From Actinomycetes bacterium (GTDB taxonomy: Bacteria > Actinomycetota > Actinomycetes > Actinomycetales > Cellulomonadaceae), in the NCBI GenBank assembly GCA_023438885.1, contig JAEXPS010000126.1:1-15180 (forward strand): a DNA stretch of 15,180 nucleotides, in the 5' to 3' direction. Position numbers and translations under genes: made by a program. Positions within the stretch are counted from its first letter, which is position 1; every line of letters begins with the position of its first letter. The notes beneath the pieces were generated by a model. It saw only the letters and a list, made by a program, of their open reading frames with translations, had not been told where the DNA came from and did no database searches. Of the stretch, positions 1 through 7,584 are shown piece by piece.

Positions 1-1533
1 GCCCTCACGCAGCCAGGCGCCGGCGGCCGAGCCGACGACGGGCAGGTCCGGGGCCGGGTCGCGCCGCGGGTGCCACAGCTCGTACGGGAAGCCGGCCGCG
101 AGCAGCTCGGCGCCGATCCGCACCGTCTCCCGGTACGCGAGGCCGCCCGCCGGGTCGCCCCACGGCACCTCGGGCTGCCGGGCGGTGCCCGTCGCCGCGT
201 AGGCGGCCAGTGCGTCCTCGTCGTCCCAGAGCAGGGCGACGGCAGCGCGCGGGCGCCCCTGCCGCAGCGCCGGTTCGTCCGTCAGGAGCCCGACGAGCGC
301 ACGCACGTGCGCCAGCAGCGGCGAGCCGCCGCCGTCCTGGCCGATCGGAGCGAACTGCCAGTTCTCGCGGTCGGCGAGCATGTAGAGGGTGAACCCCTGA
401 TGGCCGAGCGCCAGGGCGGCTCCCCACCAGGCGGCCTGCTCGTCGGGCGTCGGATCCGGGTAGGTGACCACCTCACCGGGCGAGCGCCAGATGCCGGACA
501 TCAGCTCCGGCGCCCAGACGCAGGGCTCGCCCGCGGCGCGGGCGGTCGCGGCGGTCAGCGCGAGCCGGTTGACGTCGTCCCAGCCGATCGGCGGCAGGTA
601 GTACTGGTCGGCGCCGATCGCGGCCCGGCCCGCGAGTGCGCGGCGCACGGCGGCATGCGCCACCGGGACGTCGTGCACCGGGTGGTTGATCAGGTTGACC
701 GTCGGGAGCAGGTGACCGACGCCGAGGTCCGTGTGCACCTGCCAGAGGTCGCGCAGATGGCCGAGGATCGCGTGCTGCGTGAACGCCACCCAGTCGCGGA
801 CGGCGGGGCCGTCCGGCGCGGCGCCCGGCCGCGGCGGCTCGGCAGCGCCGAGCTCGTCGGACGCCTGCGCGCCCCAGGCCGCCCGCCAGGCCGCGTCGTC
901 GCCGTACCGCTCCCGGAGCCAGCCGCGGAACGCCTCGACGGCGGCGGGGTGGTAGTCGGCGAAGTACAGGGCGTCCTGGAACGCGTACCCCGGCTCGTTG
1001 TCGAGCTGCACCGCGACGATCGGGCCGTGCGGGTAGGCGTGGACCGCCAGCTCGGCCCAGACGGCGGCGAGCCAGTCGCGTGCCGCAGCCCGGTAGCCCG
1101 GGGCGTGCACGGACGGCACCGGGTGGATGAACGGGGGGTTGTAGCCCTGCACCGGCCGGCCGGACGCGTCGAGCGCGAGGTCCTCCTCGCGCGCCATCAG
1201 CCAGTCCGGGTAGCCGCCCCCTGGCTCCTCCGCGCAGATCCACGGCCCCGGCTTCAGCAGCACGTACAGGCCACGGTCCGCGCACGCACGCAGGAACCGC
1301 CCCGCGTCGAGCGACGGGTCGCCGGCCCCCCACTCCAGGCGGCCGGGCTCGCTCTGGTGCCGCCGCCACGAGAGGTACGTGCTGACGATCCGCACGCCCG
1401 AGGCGGCGGTGGCGTCCAGGACCGGACCCCACTGCTCCGGCGCGAGCCGCCAGAACTGGACCTCGCCCGCCACGAGCGGCAGTGCCCGTCCACCGACGAC
1501 GAGCCCACCGTCGCGTACGACGACCTCGCTCAT
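1..1533 (-). CDS. GH35-type beta-galactosidase, 3' end cut by the window edge
   Basis: Likely removes terminal beta-galactosyl residues from an imported oligosaccharide in the cytoplasm. The first 511 residues are visible and no stop is reached. The N-terminal part follows the GH35 (clan GH-A) pattern: VAGEVQFWRLAPEQW near residues 21-35, then KPGPWICAEEPGGGYPDWL at 94-112. QLDNEPG places the acid/base Glu at E180, and WAPELMSG fits the nucleophile at E343. The later part resembles the alpha/beta domain of GH35/GH42-like enzymes. There is no signal peptide. The ATG overlaps the TGA of the upstream permease gene by 4 bases (ATGA), so it is the last visible cistron of the sugar operon. A GGAGG lies about 9 bases before the start. 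Family assignment is from recognised motifs; galactose specificity is inferred from the family, and a GH42-like or other clan GH-A specificity remains possible. Confidence 0.85.
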   Translation of the reverse strand, partial: MSEVVVRDGGLVVGGRALPLVAGEVQFWRLAPEQWGPVLDATAASGVRIVSTYLSWRRHQSEPGRLEWGAGDPSLDAGRFLRACADRGLYVLLKPGPWICAEEPGGGYPDWLMAREEDLALDASGRPVQGYNPPFIHPVPSVHAPGYRAAARDWLAAVWAELAVHAYPHGPIVAVQLDNEPGYAFQDALYFADYHPAAVEAFRGWLRERYGDDAAWRAAWGAQASDELGAAEPPRPGAAPDGPAVRDWVAFTQHAILGHLRDLWQVHTDLGVGHLLPTVNLINHPVHDVPVAHAAVRRALAGRAAIGADQYYLPPIGWDDVNRLALTAATARAAGEPCVWAPELMSGIWRSPGEVVTYPDPTPDEQAAWWGAALALGHQGFTLYMLADRENWQFAPIGQDGGGSPLLAHVRALVGLLTDEPALRQGRPRAAVALLWDDEDALAAYAATGTARQPEVPWGDPAGGLAYRETVRIGAELLAAGFPYELWHPRRDPAPDLPVVGSAAGAWLREG

Positions 1534-2390
1534 CCCTTCACCCCTCCGGTCGCGGAGCCGAGCACCAGCCAGCGCTGGACCAGGCCGAACAGCAGCACCG
1601 AGGGGATCGCGACGAGCAGCGCCATCGCCGACAGCTGGTTCCACGAGACCTCGAACGACGACGACAGGAGCGACAACCCGACGGGCAGCGTGCGCCGCTC
1701 GTCGCTGTTGGTGAAGGTCAGCGCGAAGGTGAACTCCTCCCACGAGCCGATGAACAGGAAGATCGCGGCGGCGACGACGCCCGGACGGGCGGCGGGCAGC
1801 GCGGCGTGCCACATCGCGGCCGCATGGCTGCACCCGTCGATGCGGGCCGCCTCGTCGATCTCCTTCGGCACCTGGTCGAACGCCACCTTCATCAGCCAGG
1901 CCCCGAGCGGCGCGGCCGCGCTCACCTGCGCGAGGACCAGGGCCCACGGGGTGTCGAGCAGGTTCATGCCGGACACCAGCCGGAACAGCGGGATGATCAG
2001 CAGCACCGAGGGGAACATCTGGGTGGCGAGCAGCCCGATGACCACCAGGGTGCGGCCGCGGAAGGCGAACCGCGACAGCGCGTAGCCGGCCATCACACCG
2101 AGCATGGTGCCGATCACCACCGAGCACACCGCGACGAGCACCGAGTTGACGAGCCACGCCGGGAAGTTGCCGCGGCCGACGACGTAGCCGAAGTTCTCGA
2201 GCGTCGGGTTCTGCGGGATCAGCGTGCCGGGCACCTGGTAGATCTCCGCCTTCGACTTGAAGGCGGCCGAGGTCACGCTGATCACCGGCAGCAGCGCGAA
2301 GACGCCCAGCACAGCGGCGACGACCCACAACCCGACGCGACCGGGCAGCCGCAGCCGGTGGTGGGTGGCGGCCAGCGCCGGGGCGCTCAC
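1530..2390 (-). CDS. CUT1 sugar ABC transporter permease, MalG-like
   Basis: Second membrane subunit of the oligosaccharide importer, 286 residues. About six hydrophobic segments are visible, including residues 18-41, 80-104, 113-138, 149-168, 204-220 and 255-275. The cytoplasmic coupling loop carries the EAA motif (EAARIDG at 180-186, followed by AALPAARPG), where an ATPase would dock. The short N-terminus and the segment NPTLENFGYV are typical of MalG-type subunits. The start is GTG at 2390, which overlaps the TGA of the MalF-like gene by 4 bases (GTGA). An AAGGA lies about 10 bases upstream within that gene. The stop in turn overlaps the ATG of the GH35 gene. Substrate cannot be read from the permease alone. 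Confidence 0.93.
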   Translation of the reverse strand: MSAPALAATHHRLRLPGRVGLWVVAAVLGVFALLPVISVTSAAFKSKAEIYQVPGTLIPQNPTLENFGYVVGRGNFPAWLVNSVLVAVCSVVIGTMLGVMAGYALSRFAFRGRTLVVIGLLATQMFPSVLLIIPLFRLVSGMNLLDTPWALVLAQVSAAAPLGAWLMKVAFDQVPKEIDEAARIDGCSHAAAMWHAALPAARPGVVAAAIFLFIGSWEEFTFALTFTNSDERRTLPVGLSLLSSSFEVSWNQLSAMALLVAIPSVLLFGLVQRWLVLGSATGGVKG

Positions 2391-3319
2391 GAGAGCACGT
2401 CCTTCGCGGTCAGCCGCAGGTAGATCGCGGAGCCGAGACCGACGACGGCGAACAGCACCATCGACAGGGCCGACGCGTACCCGAAGTCGAAGCTCCGGAA
2501 CGCGGCCTTGTAGACGAAGGTCGTCAGGATGTCGGTGGCACCGGCGGGCCCGCCGCCGGTCATCACGTAGATCATGCTGAAGTTGTTGAAGGTCCAGATC
2601 AGGGCCATGAGCGTGGCGGCGAGCAGCATCGGGCGCAGCAACGGCAGCGTGATCGCACGGAACGACCGCCACCAGGAGGCGCCGTCGACCTGGGCGGCCT
2701 CGTAGAGCTCCACGGGCACCGTGGCCATGCCGGCCACGATCATCACCATGAGGAACGGGAACCCGCGCCACACGTTGGTCACGATGACCGCCCAGAGGGC
2801 GGCGTTCGGGTCGGCGAGCCAGGCTCGCTCCAGCGACTCCAGTCCCACGGCGCCGAGCACCTGGTTGATCAGCCCGTAGTCGGGCAGGTAGAGGTACTTC
2901 CAGGCGAGGGCGCCGACGACCACGGGGGTGGCCCAGGGCACGACGAAGACCGCGCGGACGAAGCCGTTGCCGCCCAGCCGGTCGAGGACGACCGCGGCGA
3001 GCAGCGCGACGAGCAGCTGGAGCACGACCGACCCGACGGTCCACCAGACGGTGTTGAGCGCGACGGACCACAGCTGGGAGTCGCGCAGCGCCTCGGCGTA
3101 GTTGGCGAGGCCGACGAACGTCCAGCCCTGGTGCCGCGTCGGGTTGATGTCGAAGAAGCTCTGCACCGCGACCGTGACGACCGGGTACAGCACGAACACG
3201 CCGACCGCCACGAGTGCCGGGGCCAGGAACAGGTACGGCACCCACCCGCGGCGACGACGACGGCGGACCGCCGGTGGGCCGGAGACCCGGCCCACCGACG
3301 GAGCGATCGCTGAGCTCAC
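2387..3319 (-). CDS. CUT1 sugar ABC transporter permease, MalF-like
   Basis: First membrane subunit of the oligosaccharide importer, 310 residues. An Arg-rich cytoplasmic N-terminus (residues 19-24) precedes the first membrane segment (WVPYLFLAPALVAVGVFVLY). Further hydrophobic stretches lie near 92-112, 121-140, 174-199, 230-248 and 284-302. The EAA coupling motif is EAAQVDG (207-213) with ITLPLLRP downstream, and the MalF-type GGGP motif is at 255-258. The GTG start at 3319 overlaps the TGA of the binding-protein gene (GTGA). No strong Shine-Dalgarno is visible, so translation is probably coupled to the upstream cistron. It should pair with the MalG-like subunit as a heterodimer. No ATPase gene is adjacent, as is common in actinobacterial CUT1 loci served by a shared MsiK-type ATPase. 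Confidence 0.93.
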   Translation of the reverse strand: MSSAIAPSVGRVSGPPAVRRRRRRGWVPYLFLAPALVAVGVFVLYPVVTVAVQSFFDINPTRHQGWTFVGLANYAEALRDSQLWSVALNTVWWTVGSVVLQLLVALLAAVVLDRLGGNGFVRAVFVVPWATPVVVGALAWKYLYLPDYGLINQVLGAVGLESLERAWLADPNAALWAVIVTNVWRGFPFLMVMIVAGMATVPVELYEAAQVDGASWWRSFRAITLPLLRPMLLAATLMALIWTFNNFSMIYVMTGGGPAGATDILTTFVYKAAFRSFDFGYASALSMVLFAVVGLGSAIYLRLTAKDVLS

Positions 3320-4563
3320 TGGGACAGCGCCTCGTTGGCCTGGGCGGCCGCGGCGTCGAGGGCCTCCTGCGCCGTGGCCGTGCCGGCCAGAGCTGCCTGG
3401 ACCGCGTTGCCCAGTGCCGCGTCGACGTCACCGGCGGCCGGGACCGTCGGGCGCGACTTGGAGTCGGCGAGGATCTGCTTGAACTGGCTGACGTTCGCGT
3501 CGTCGGAGAACGCCGGGTCGTCGTACAGGCTCGCCTTGACCGGGATGAACGCCAGGTCGCTGGCCCACTGCTTCTGGATCTCGTCCGACATCAGCCAGCT
3601 GATGAAGGTCTTCGCGGCCTCCTGGTGCTCGCTGTTCTCCAGCACGATGAGGTTCATCCCGCCCAGCACGGACGCGGACTGCTTGCCGGCCGGGAGCGGG
3701 GCGACGGCCCACTTGCCGTCGATCCCGGCGTCCTGGAGCGACTGGATGGACCAGGCACCCGACGTGAACATCGCGAGCTCACCGGAGATGAAGCGCGGCT
3801 TGAGGTCGTCCTCGGTCGCGGTCGCCATGCCGTCCGGCATGCAGCTCGCCTGGAGGTCGACCCAGAGCTGGAGCGCCTCGGCCGCCTCGGGCGAGTTGAA
3901 CGCGGCCGCGGTGCCGTCCTCGTTGAGCACCTCCGCACCCGCCTGCCACAGCCACGGGTAGAACTCGTAGGCGCCCCAGCCACCGAACAGGCCGATGCCG
4001 TCCTTGCCGGCCGCCGTGACCGTGGTGCAGACGTCCTTCAGCTCGTCCCACGTCGTCGGCGGGGTCGGCACCAGGTCGGTCCGGTAGAACAGGGCGAGGG
4101 TCGAGACGTCCTGCGGCACGCCGTACAGCTCGCCGTCCACCACCATGCCCTCGAGCGTCGACTCGAAGTACTCGCTCTGGTCGATGACGTCGCCCAGCGG
4201 CGCTGCCCAGCCGGAGGCGACGTACTGCGCGGCCTTCGGCGGCTCGACGCGAGCGATGTCGGGGCCGCCGCCGCCGGTGATCTGCGTCACGAGCTTGTCG
4301 TAGTAGCTGGTGTCGTTGTCGCGCACGAGCTTGACCGTGATCTCGGGGTGCTCGGCGTTGAAGAGCGGCAGCAGCTTCTCGATCTGAGCCGACTCGGCGT
4401 CGTTGAACTGCTCCTGGAAGGTGATCTCCACCGGGGTGACGTCCCCGGAGGTCGTCGCGCCCTCGCTCGGGGTGTCCGTGCCGCCGCTCGAGGAGCAGCC
4501 GGTGGCGAGCAGGGCGACTGCGGCCAGTGTGGCGACCGTGGTGGCCATGGTGCGTGATCTCAT
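3316..4563 (-). CDS. Sugar ABC transporter substrate-binding lipoprotein (SBP family 1)
   Basis: Extracytoplasmic receptor that hands an oligosaccharide to the MalF/MalG-like pair, 415 residues. The N-terminus is a lipoprotein signal: Arg at positions 2 and 4, a hydrophobic core at 10-20, and LLATGC with the lipidated Cys at C23. An acidic Ser/Thr/Gly linker follows, then the fold typical of extracellular solute-binding family 1 (ITFQEQFNDAESAQIEKLLP, later GGGGPDIARVEPP, and LAMFTSGAWSIQ). The ATG start is supported by a perfect AAGGAGG five bases upstream, the best ribosome site in this operon. It overlaps the stop of the GH3 gene by 4 bases. The flanking glycosidases suggest a beta-linked glucoside or galactoside oligomer as ligand, which is inference. 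Confidence 0.95.
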   Translation of the reverse strand: MRSRTMATTVATLAAVALLATGCSSSGGTDTPSEGATTSGDVTPVEITFQEQFNDAESAQIEKLLPLFNAEHPEITVKLVRDNDTSYYDKLVTQITGGGGPDIARVEPPKAAQYVASGWAAPLGDVIDQSEYFESTLEGMVVDGELYGVPQDVSTLALFYRTDLVPTPPTTWDELKDVCTTVTAAGKDGIGLFGGWGAYEFYPWLWQAGAEVLNEDGTAAAFNSPEAAEALQLWVDLQASCMPDGMATATEDDLKPRFISGELAMFTSGAWSIQSLQDAGIDGKWAVAPLPAGKQSASVLGGMNLIVLENSEHQEAAKTFISWLMSDEIQKQWASDLAFIPVKASLYDDPAFSDDANVSQFKQILADSKSRPTVPAAGDVDAALGNAVQAALAGTATAQEALDAAAAQANEALSQ

Positions 4564-7103
4564 GAGTGCCTCCTTGCACTGGTGGGCCGAACTGTACGTG
4601 CGGGGACGGGCGCCCCCGCCGCTCCTTGCGCGGTGATGCGGGTGCTGCCGGCGCCGGTGACCGGTGGTGCCGCCGGCACCGTGAGGTGGGTGCTCAGGCG
4701 CAGGTCGCGGGACGAGCGACCGACGCGCAGGGGGTAGGTGCCGGCAGGCGTCACCCAGCCGCTGCCGGCGACGTCCCAGGTCCGCAGCGCGTACTCGTGC
4801 AGCCGGACCTGGGCGACCGTGGACGCGCCGGGGTCGGCGTCCACGACGGCGAACCCGCCGAGCCAGCGCACAGGCCGCTCCCCCTGCGGGGTACCGGCGG
4901 GCGGCTCGACGTAGACCTGGACCACTTCGCGGCCCGCGCGCGGGCCGGTGTTGGTGACGGTGACGGTGACGAGGGCGCCCTGCTCGTCGCACGACACCTC
5001 GGCGGACCGGTACTCCCAGGACGTCCAGCCGAGGCCGTGCCCCAGGGGCGCCGCCGGTGTGCGACCCTCCCGGTCCCACGAGCGGTACCCGACGTGGACG
5101 CCCTCGGCGTACTCGACCACCCCGTCGACCGGGACGGCATGCGGCACCGGCACGTCCGCCGCGTCGGCCGGCAGCGTCCACGGCAGCCGGCCGGACGGCT
5201 CGGTGAGGCCCGCCAGGGCGTCGGCCAGCGCGTCGGGCCACTCCTGACCCCCGAGCCAGCCCCACACCACGCACGGCGCCCGGTCCAGCCACGGCAGCAG
5301 CACCGGCGCGCCGGCGTTGACCACCACGACCGTGCGGGGCTGGGCGGCCAGGACCGCCGTCACCAGCTCGTCCTGGTCGCCGGGCAGGTGCAGGCTCGTG
5401 CGGTCCCAGCCCTCCGACTCGACCTCCTCGGTGGTCCCCACGACGACCACGGCGACCTCCGCCGCGGCCGCCGCGGACACGGCGGCGGCCCGCAGCTCGC
5501 CGGGCGTGGGTCCGGGCTCGTCGTGCCGCAGCCGCAGGCGGACGAACGTGTCGTAGCCGACCGGGTGCACCACCTGGACGGTCGCGTCGATCTCCACGAC
5601 GCCGGGCCCGGCGACAGGCACCATCACCGCCTGGGGGTGGTTCCAGCTCGAGTCGAGCACCACCTCGGCGCCGACCGAGACCTCGGCGGTCGAGGCCTCA
5701 CGGCCGTCGACGACGATCCGGTGCCGGCCCACGGTGCCCACGCCGAGGCGGTGGGTGCCGGGGGTGTCGAGCCGGACGCGGGTCCGCAGGCGCAGCGAGA
5801 CGGCCTCGTCGGGCAGCCCGGGCACGTCCTCGTCCCACTCGGCCGCCACCCACTCCCGCAGCACCGAGCCCTCCGTGTCGAGGAGCTGCACGAGGACGCC
5901 CGGCAGCCCGCCCGGCGTCGTCGCCGTCGCGAGGTCCAGCGGCGGCGCCGTGAACCGGGACACCGCACCGGGGTGCGCGCTCACGTGCGCGCCGGGGAAG
6001 GCGGCGGCCACGGCGGCGGCGAGCGCGACCTCGCGATCCGGCACCACCTTCGACGAGCCCCCGCCCGCGAGGAACGGCTGCACGGCGTTGGGGCCGATCA
6101 GGGCGATCCGGGCCGGCGCGGCCAGCGGCAGGCTCCCGTCGTCGTCCTTGAGCACGACGAGCGAACGGGCGACGATCTCGCGCAGCGTGCCCGGCACGTC
6201 CACCGGCTCGACGCTGACGGGCCCGGTCTCGCCGAGGGCGCCGACCCGGGCCGCCAGGAGCAGCAGCCGGCGCACCTTGTCGTCGAGGTCCGCCTCGGTG
6301 ACCTCGCCGGCCGCGACCGCCGCGGCGAGCCCGTCGCCCCACGGCCCGTCCGGGCCGGGCATCTGCAGGTCCATCCCCGCGTGCACGGACGGCGCCACGG
6401 AGCGGGTGGCCACCCAGTCGGAGACGAGGACGCCGTCGAAGCCCCACTCGCCCTTGAGGACGTCGGTCAGCAGGCGGCGGTGCTCGAGCACCGGAGCGCA
6501 CTGCACACCGTCGTCGACACCGCTGTAGGCGCCCATCACCGACCAGGCACCGGCAGCGACGAGCGCCTCGAAGGGCGCCAGGTACACCTCGCGCAGGGTG
6601 CGCTCGTCGACCCGCGAGACGTACGTGGTCCGCTCGGTCTCCGAGTCGTTGGCGACGAAGTGCTTGACGCACATGCCCACGCCGTTGGCCTGGGCCGCGG
6701 TGACCAGCGGGACGGTCAGCGCGGCGGTGAGGATCGGGTCCTCGGAGTAGCACTCGAAGTGACGGCCCCCCACCGGGGTGCGCTGGAGGTTGACCTGGGG
6801 GGCGAGCACCAGGTCGACGCCGTGCCGGCGCGCCTCCGCGGCGAACAGGACGCCCGCCCGCTCGGCCAGATCCACGTCCCACGTGGCGGCCAGCGCGCTC
6901 GGCGCCGGGAAGGCGGCAGCCGTGCCGTCCGGGTCGGCACCACGAACGCCCGCGGGTCCGTCGGAGAGCGTCACCGCGCGCAGACCGACCCGCGGTACCG
7001 CGGCGGTGGTCCACATGCCGGTGCCGACCACCAGGCGGATCTTCTCCGCCAACGTCAGCTGCGCGAGCGCCGCCTCGACGGTGAGCGCTGCCTCGAATGC
7101 CAC
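4560..7103 (-). CDS. Glycoside hydrolase family 3 beta-glycosidase with PA14 insert
   Basis: Retaining exo-beta-glycosidase, probably a beta-glucosidase or related enzyme, about 847 residues from this start. The (beta/alpha)8 domain fills roughly residues 10-310. It contains KHFVANDSETERT and the nucleophile motif GVLVSDW (Asp near D229). The alpha/beta sandwich domain is interrupted by a PA14-like module (about 395-530), and the acid/base motif ESEGWDR follows near E564. A fibronectin-III-like domain (GREVVQVYV onward) closes the protein. No signal peptide is present, so it should act on imported sugars in the cytoplasm. I chose GTG 7103 because GGAAGG and AAGGA lie just upstream. An in-frame GTG at 7127 has no ribosome site and sits on the operator. 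It is the first gene of the operon. Family is clear; exact substrate is not. Confidence 0.93.
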   Translation of the reverse strand: MAFEAALTVEAALAQLTLAEKIRLVVGTGMWTTAAVPRVGLRAVTLSDGPAGVRGADPDGTAAAFPAPSALAATWDVDLAERAGVLFAAEARRHGVDLVLAPQVNLQRTPVGGRHFECYSEDPILTAALTVPLVTAAQANGVGMCVKHFVANDSETERTTYVSRVDERTLREVYLAPFEALVAAGAWSVMGAYSGVDDGVQCAPVLEHRRLLTDVLKGEWGFDGVLVSDWVATRSVAPSVHAGMDLQMPGPDGPWGDGLAAAVAAGEVTEADLDDKVRRLLLLAARVGALGETGPVSVEPVDVPGTLREIVARSLVVLKDDDGSLPLAAPARIALIGPNAVQPFLAGGGSSKVVPDREVALAAAVAAAFPGAHVSAHPGAVSRFTAPPLDLATATTPGGLPGVLVQLLDTEGSVLREWVAAEWDEDVPGLPDEAVSLRLRTRVRLDTPGTHRLGVGTVGRHRIVVDGREASTAEVSVGAEVVLDSSWNHPQAVMVPVAGPGVVEIDATVQVVHPVGYDTFVRLRLRHDEPGPTPGELRAAAVSAAAAAEVAVVVVGTTEEVESEGWDRTSLHLPGDQDELVTAVLAAQPRTVVVVNAGAPVLLPWLDRAPCVVWGWLGGQEWPDALADALAGLTEPSGRLPWTLPADAADVPVPHAVPVDGVVEYAEGVHVGYRSWDREGRTPAAPLGHGLGWTSWEYRSAEVSCDEQGALVTVTVTNTGPRAGREVVQVYVEPPAGTPQGERPVRWLGGFAVVDADPGASTVAQVRLHEYALRTWDVAGSGWVTPAGTYPLRVGRSSRDLRLSTHLTVPAAPPVTGAGSTRITAQGAAGAPVPARTVRPTSARRHS
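4569..4575 (-). promoter_or_regulatory. Perfect Shine-Dalgarno for the sugar-binding protein gene
   Basis: AAGGAGG lies five bases before the ATG at 4563 and inside the last codons of the GH3 gene. It is a full match to the 16S rRNA tail. The following MalF-like cistron has no comparable site at its overlapping start. This fits a binding protein made in excess over its permeases. Confidence 0.75.
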
Positions 7104-7126
7104 GGCGTCCTTGCCTTCCTGTGCCA

Positions 7127-7146
7127 CTTACTGACTCGTCAGTAGG
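7127..7146 (-). promoter_or_regulatory. Operator copy 1 upstream of the sugar operon
   Basis: A 20-base site containing the perfect 16-base palindrome TACTGAC-TC-GTCAGTA at 7129-7144. Its outer right bases (GG) match those of copy 2. The site ends about 23 bases before the preferred GTG start at 7103, where a bound repressor would block the operon. Even spacing around a 2-base centre and the arm length resemble TetR-family operators. The cognate regulator is not in this window, so the family is an inference. Confidence 0.7.
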
Positions 7147-7164
7147 CAGCATGAGATCACACCA

Positions 7165-7184
7165 CCTACCTACCCGTCAGTAGG
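7165..7184 (-). promoter_or_regulatory. Operator copy 2 upstream of the sugar operon
   Basis: CCTACCTAC-CC-GTCAGTAGG. The right arm is identical over nine bases to copy 1, and the left arm fits with two mismatches to perfect symmetry. Centre-to-centre distance from copy 1 is 38 bases. A tentative minus-strand promoter can be drawn with TTGCCG at 7205-7200 and a weak -10 (TACTGA, 7182-7177) inside this site, but that promoter is speculative. The site also lies about 59 bases upstream of the divergent gene at 7243 and could influence it. Confidence 0.6.
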
Positions 7185-7242
7185 TCGAAGATCACAGGAC
7201 GGCAACGATTCGGTGCCACACTGCCCGAGAAGGGGGTGCGCG

Positions 7243-7584
7243 ATGGGCAGCGTGCTGACACGGGGGTGGTACCGGCGCAAGCGGCAGACCTACGCGGGCG
7301 GGCGGCCGAACCGATGGGGACGGATCCAGAACCGGTGGGCCGTGAAGCAGTTCGCCCTCGGGCCGCTGGCACTCGGCCGGGGCGTGGTGCTCGAGGTGCG
7401 CGGCCGCAGCTCCGGCCGCAGGGTCGAGGTGCCGCTGGTGGTGCTCCGCGAGAACGGCGAGCGCTACCTCGCCGTGGCCCCGGGCGCCCGGCCGCACATC
7501 CCGGTGGACCGCCGCGCCCCGGCCTCGGCCTTCCAGGCGGTCGCGGCGGACTATCCCGTGTTCCGCGTGGACCCGGTCCCCTGA
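7243..7584 (+). CDS. Shortened Ddn/DUF385-type (F420H2-dependent reductase family) protein with probable internal deletion
   Basis: A 113-residue protein related to the deazaflavin-dependent nitroreductase (Ddn, F420H2_quin_red) family. The N-terminal half shows LGRGVVLEVRGRSSGRRVEVPLVV (about residues 45-69), matching the family's G-R-x-S-G-x-x-R entry strand. Residues 73 onward read GERYLAVAPGARPHIPVDR, then FQAVAADYPVFRVDP, which is the family's C-terminus. As I know the family, about 50 residues normally lie between ERYL and the APGxRPxxPVD element, including the segment near a W-V-R-N motif that helps form the F420 pocket. That block appears to be absent without loss of frame. The ATG at 7243 has a purine-rich AAGGGGG about six bases upstream. 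The 3' end overlaps the convergent gene by 34 bases. It may be a decayed but translated remnant; catalytic activity is doubtful. Confidence 0.7.
   Translation: MGSVLTRGWYRRKRQTYAGGRPNRWGRIQNRWAVKQFALGPLALGRGVVLEVRGRSSGRRVEVPLVVLRENGERYLAVAPGARPHIPVDRRAPASAFQAVAADYPVFRVDPVP

Noticed and set aside
70..2085. A 671-codon plus-strand open frame opposite the GH35 and MalG-like genes.
   Set aside because: It is Arg-rich without recognisable domains, crosses a gene boundary on the other strand, and has no convincing ribosome site.
1530..3431. A single 633-codon minus-strand protein including the MalG-like sequence.
   Set aside because: Only the part after the GTG at 2390 looks like a protein of this family. 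The upstream portion is an off-frame shadow of the MalF-like gene.
3316..5292. A longer start for the sugar-binding protein, up to 658 residues.
   Set aside because: The lipoprotein signal and perfect ribosome site fix the start at 4563. The extension is antisense-free but off-frame to the GH3 gene.
7104..7127. GTG at 7127 as the GH3 start (855 residues).
   Set aside because: It has no ribosome site and overlaps the edge of operator copy 1. GTG 7103 has GGAAGG/AAGGA just upstream. The longer form cannot be fully excluded.
4566..7145. An 859-codon open frame on the plus strand opposite the GH3 gene.
   Set aside because: It has no family motifs, is very rich in Arg, Gly, His and Asp, and lies fully antisense to a clear enzyme. 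Such shadow frames arise from G/C-biased third positions.
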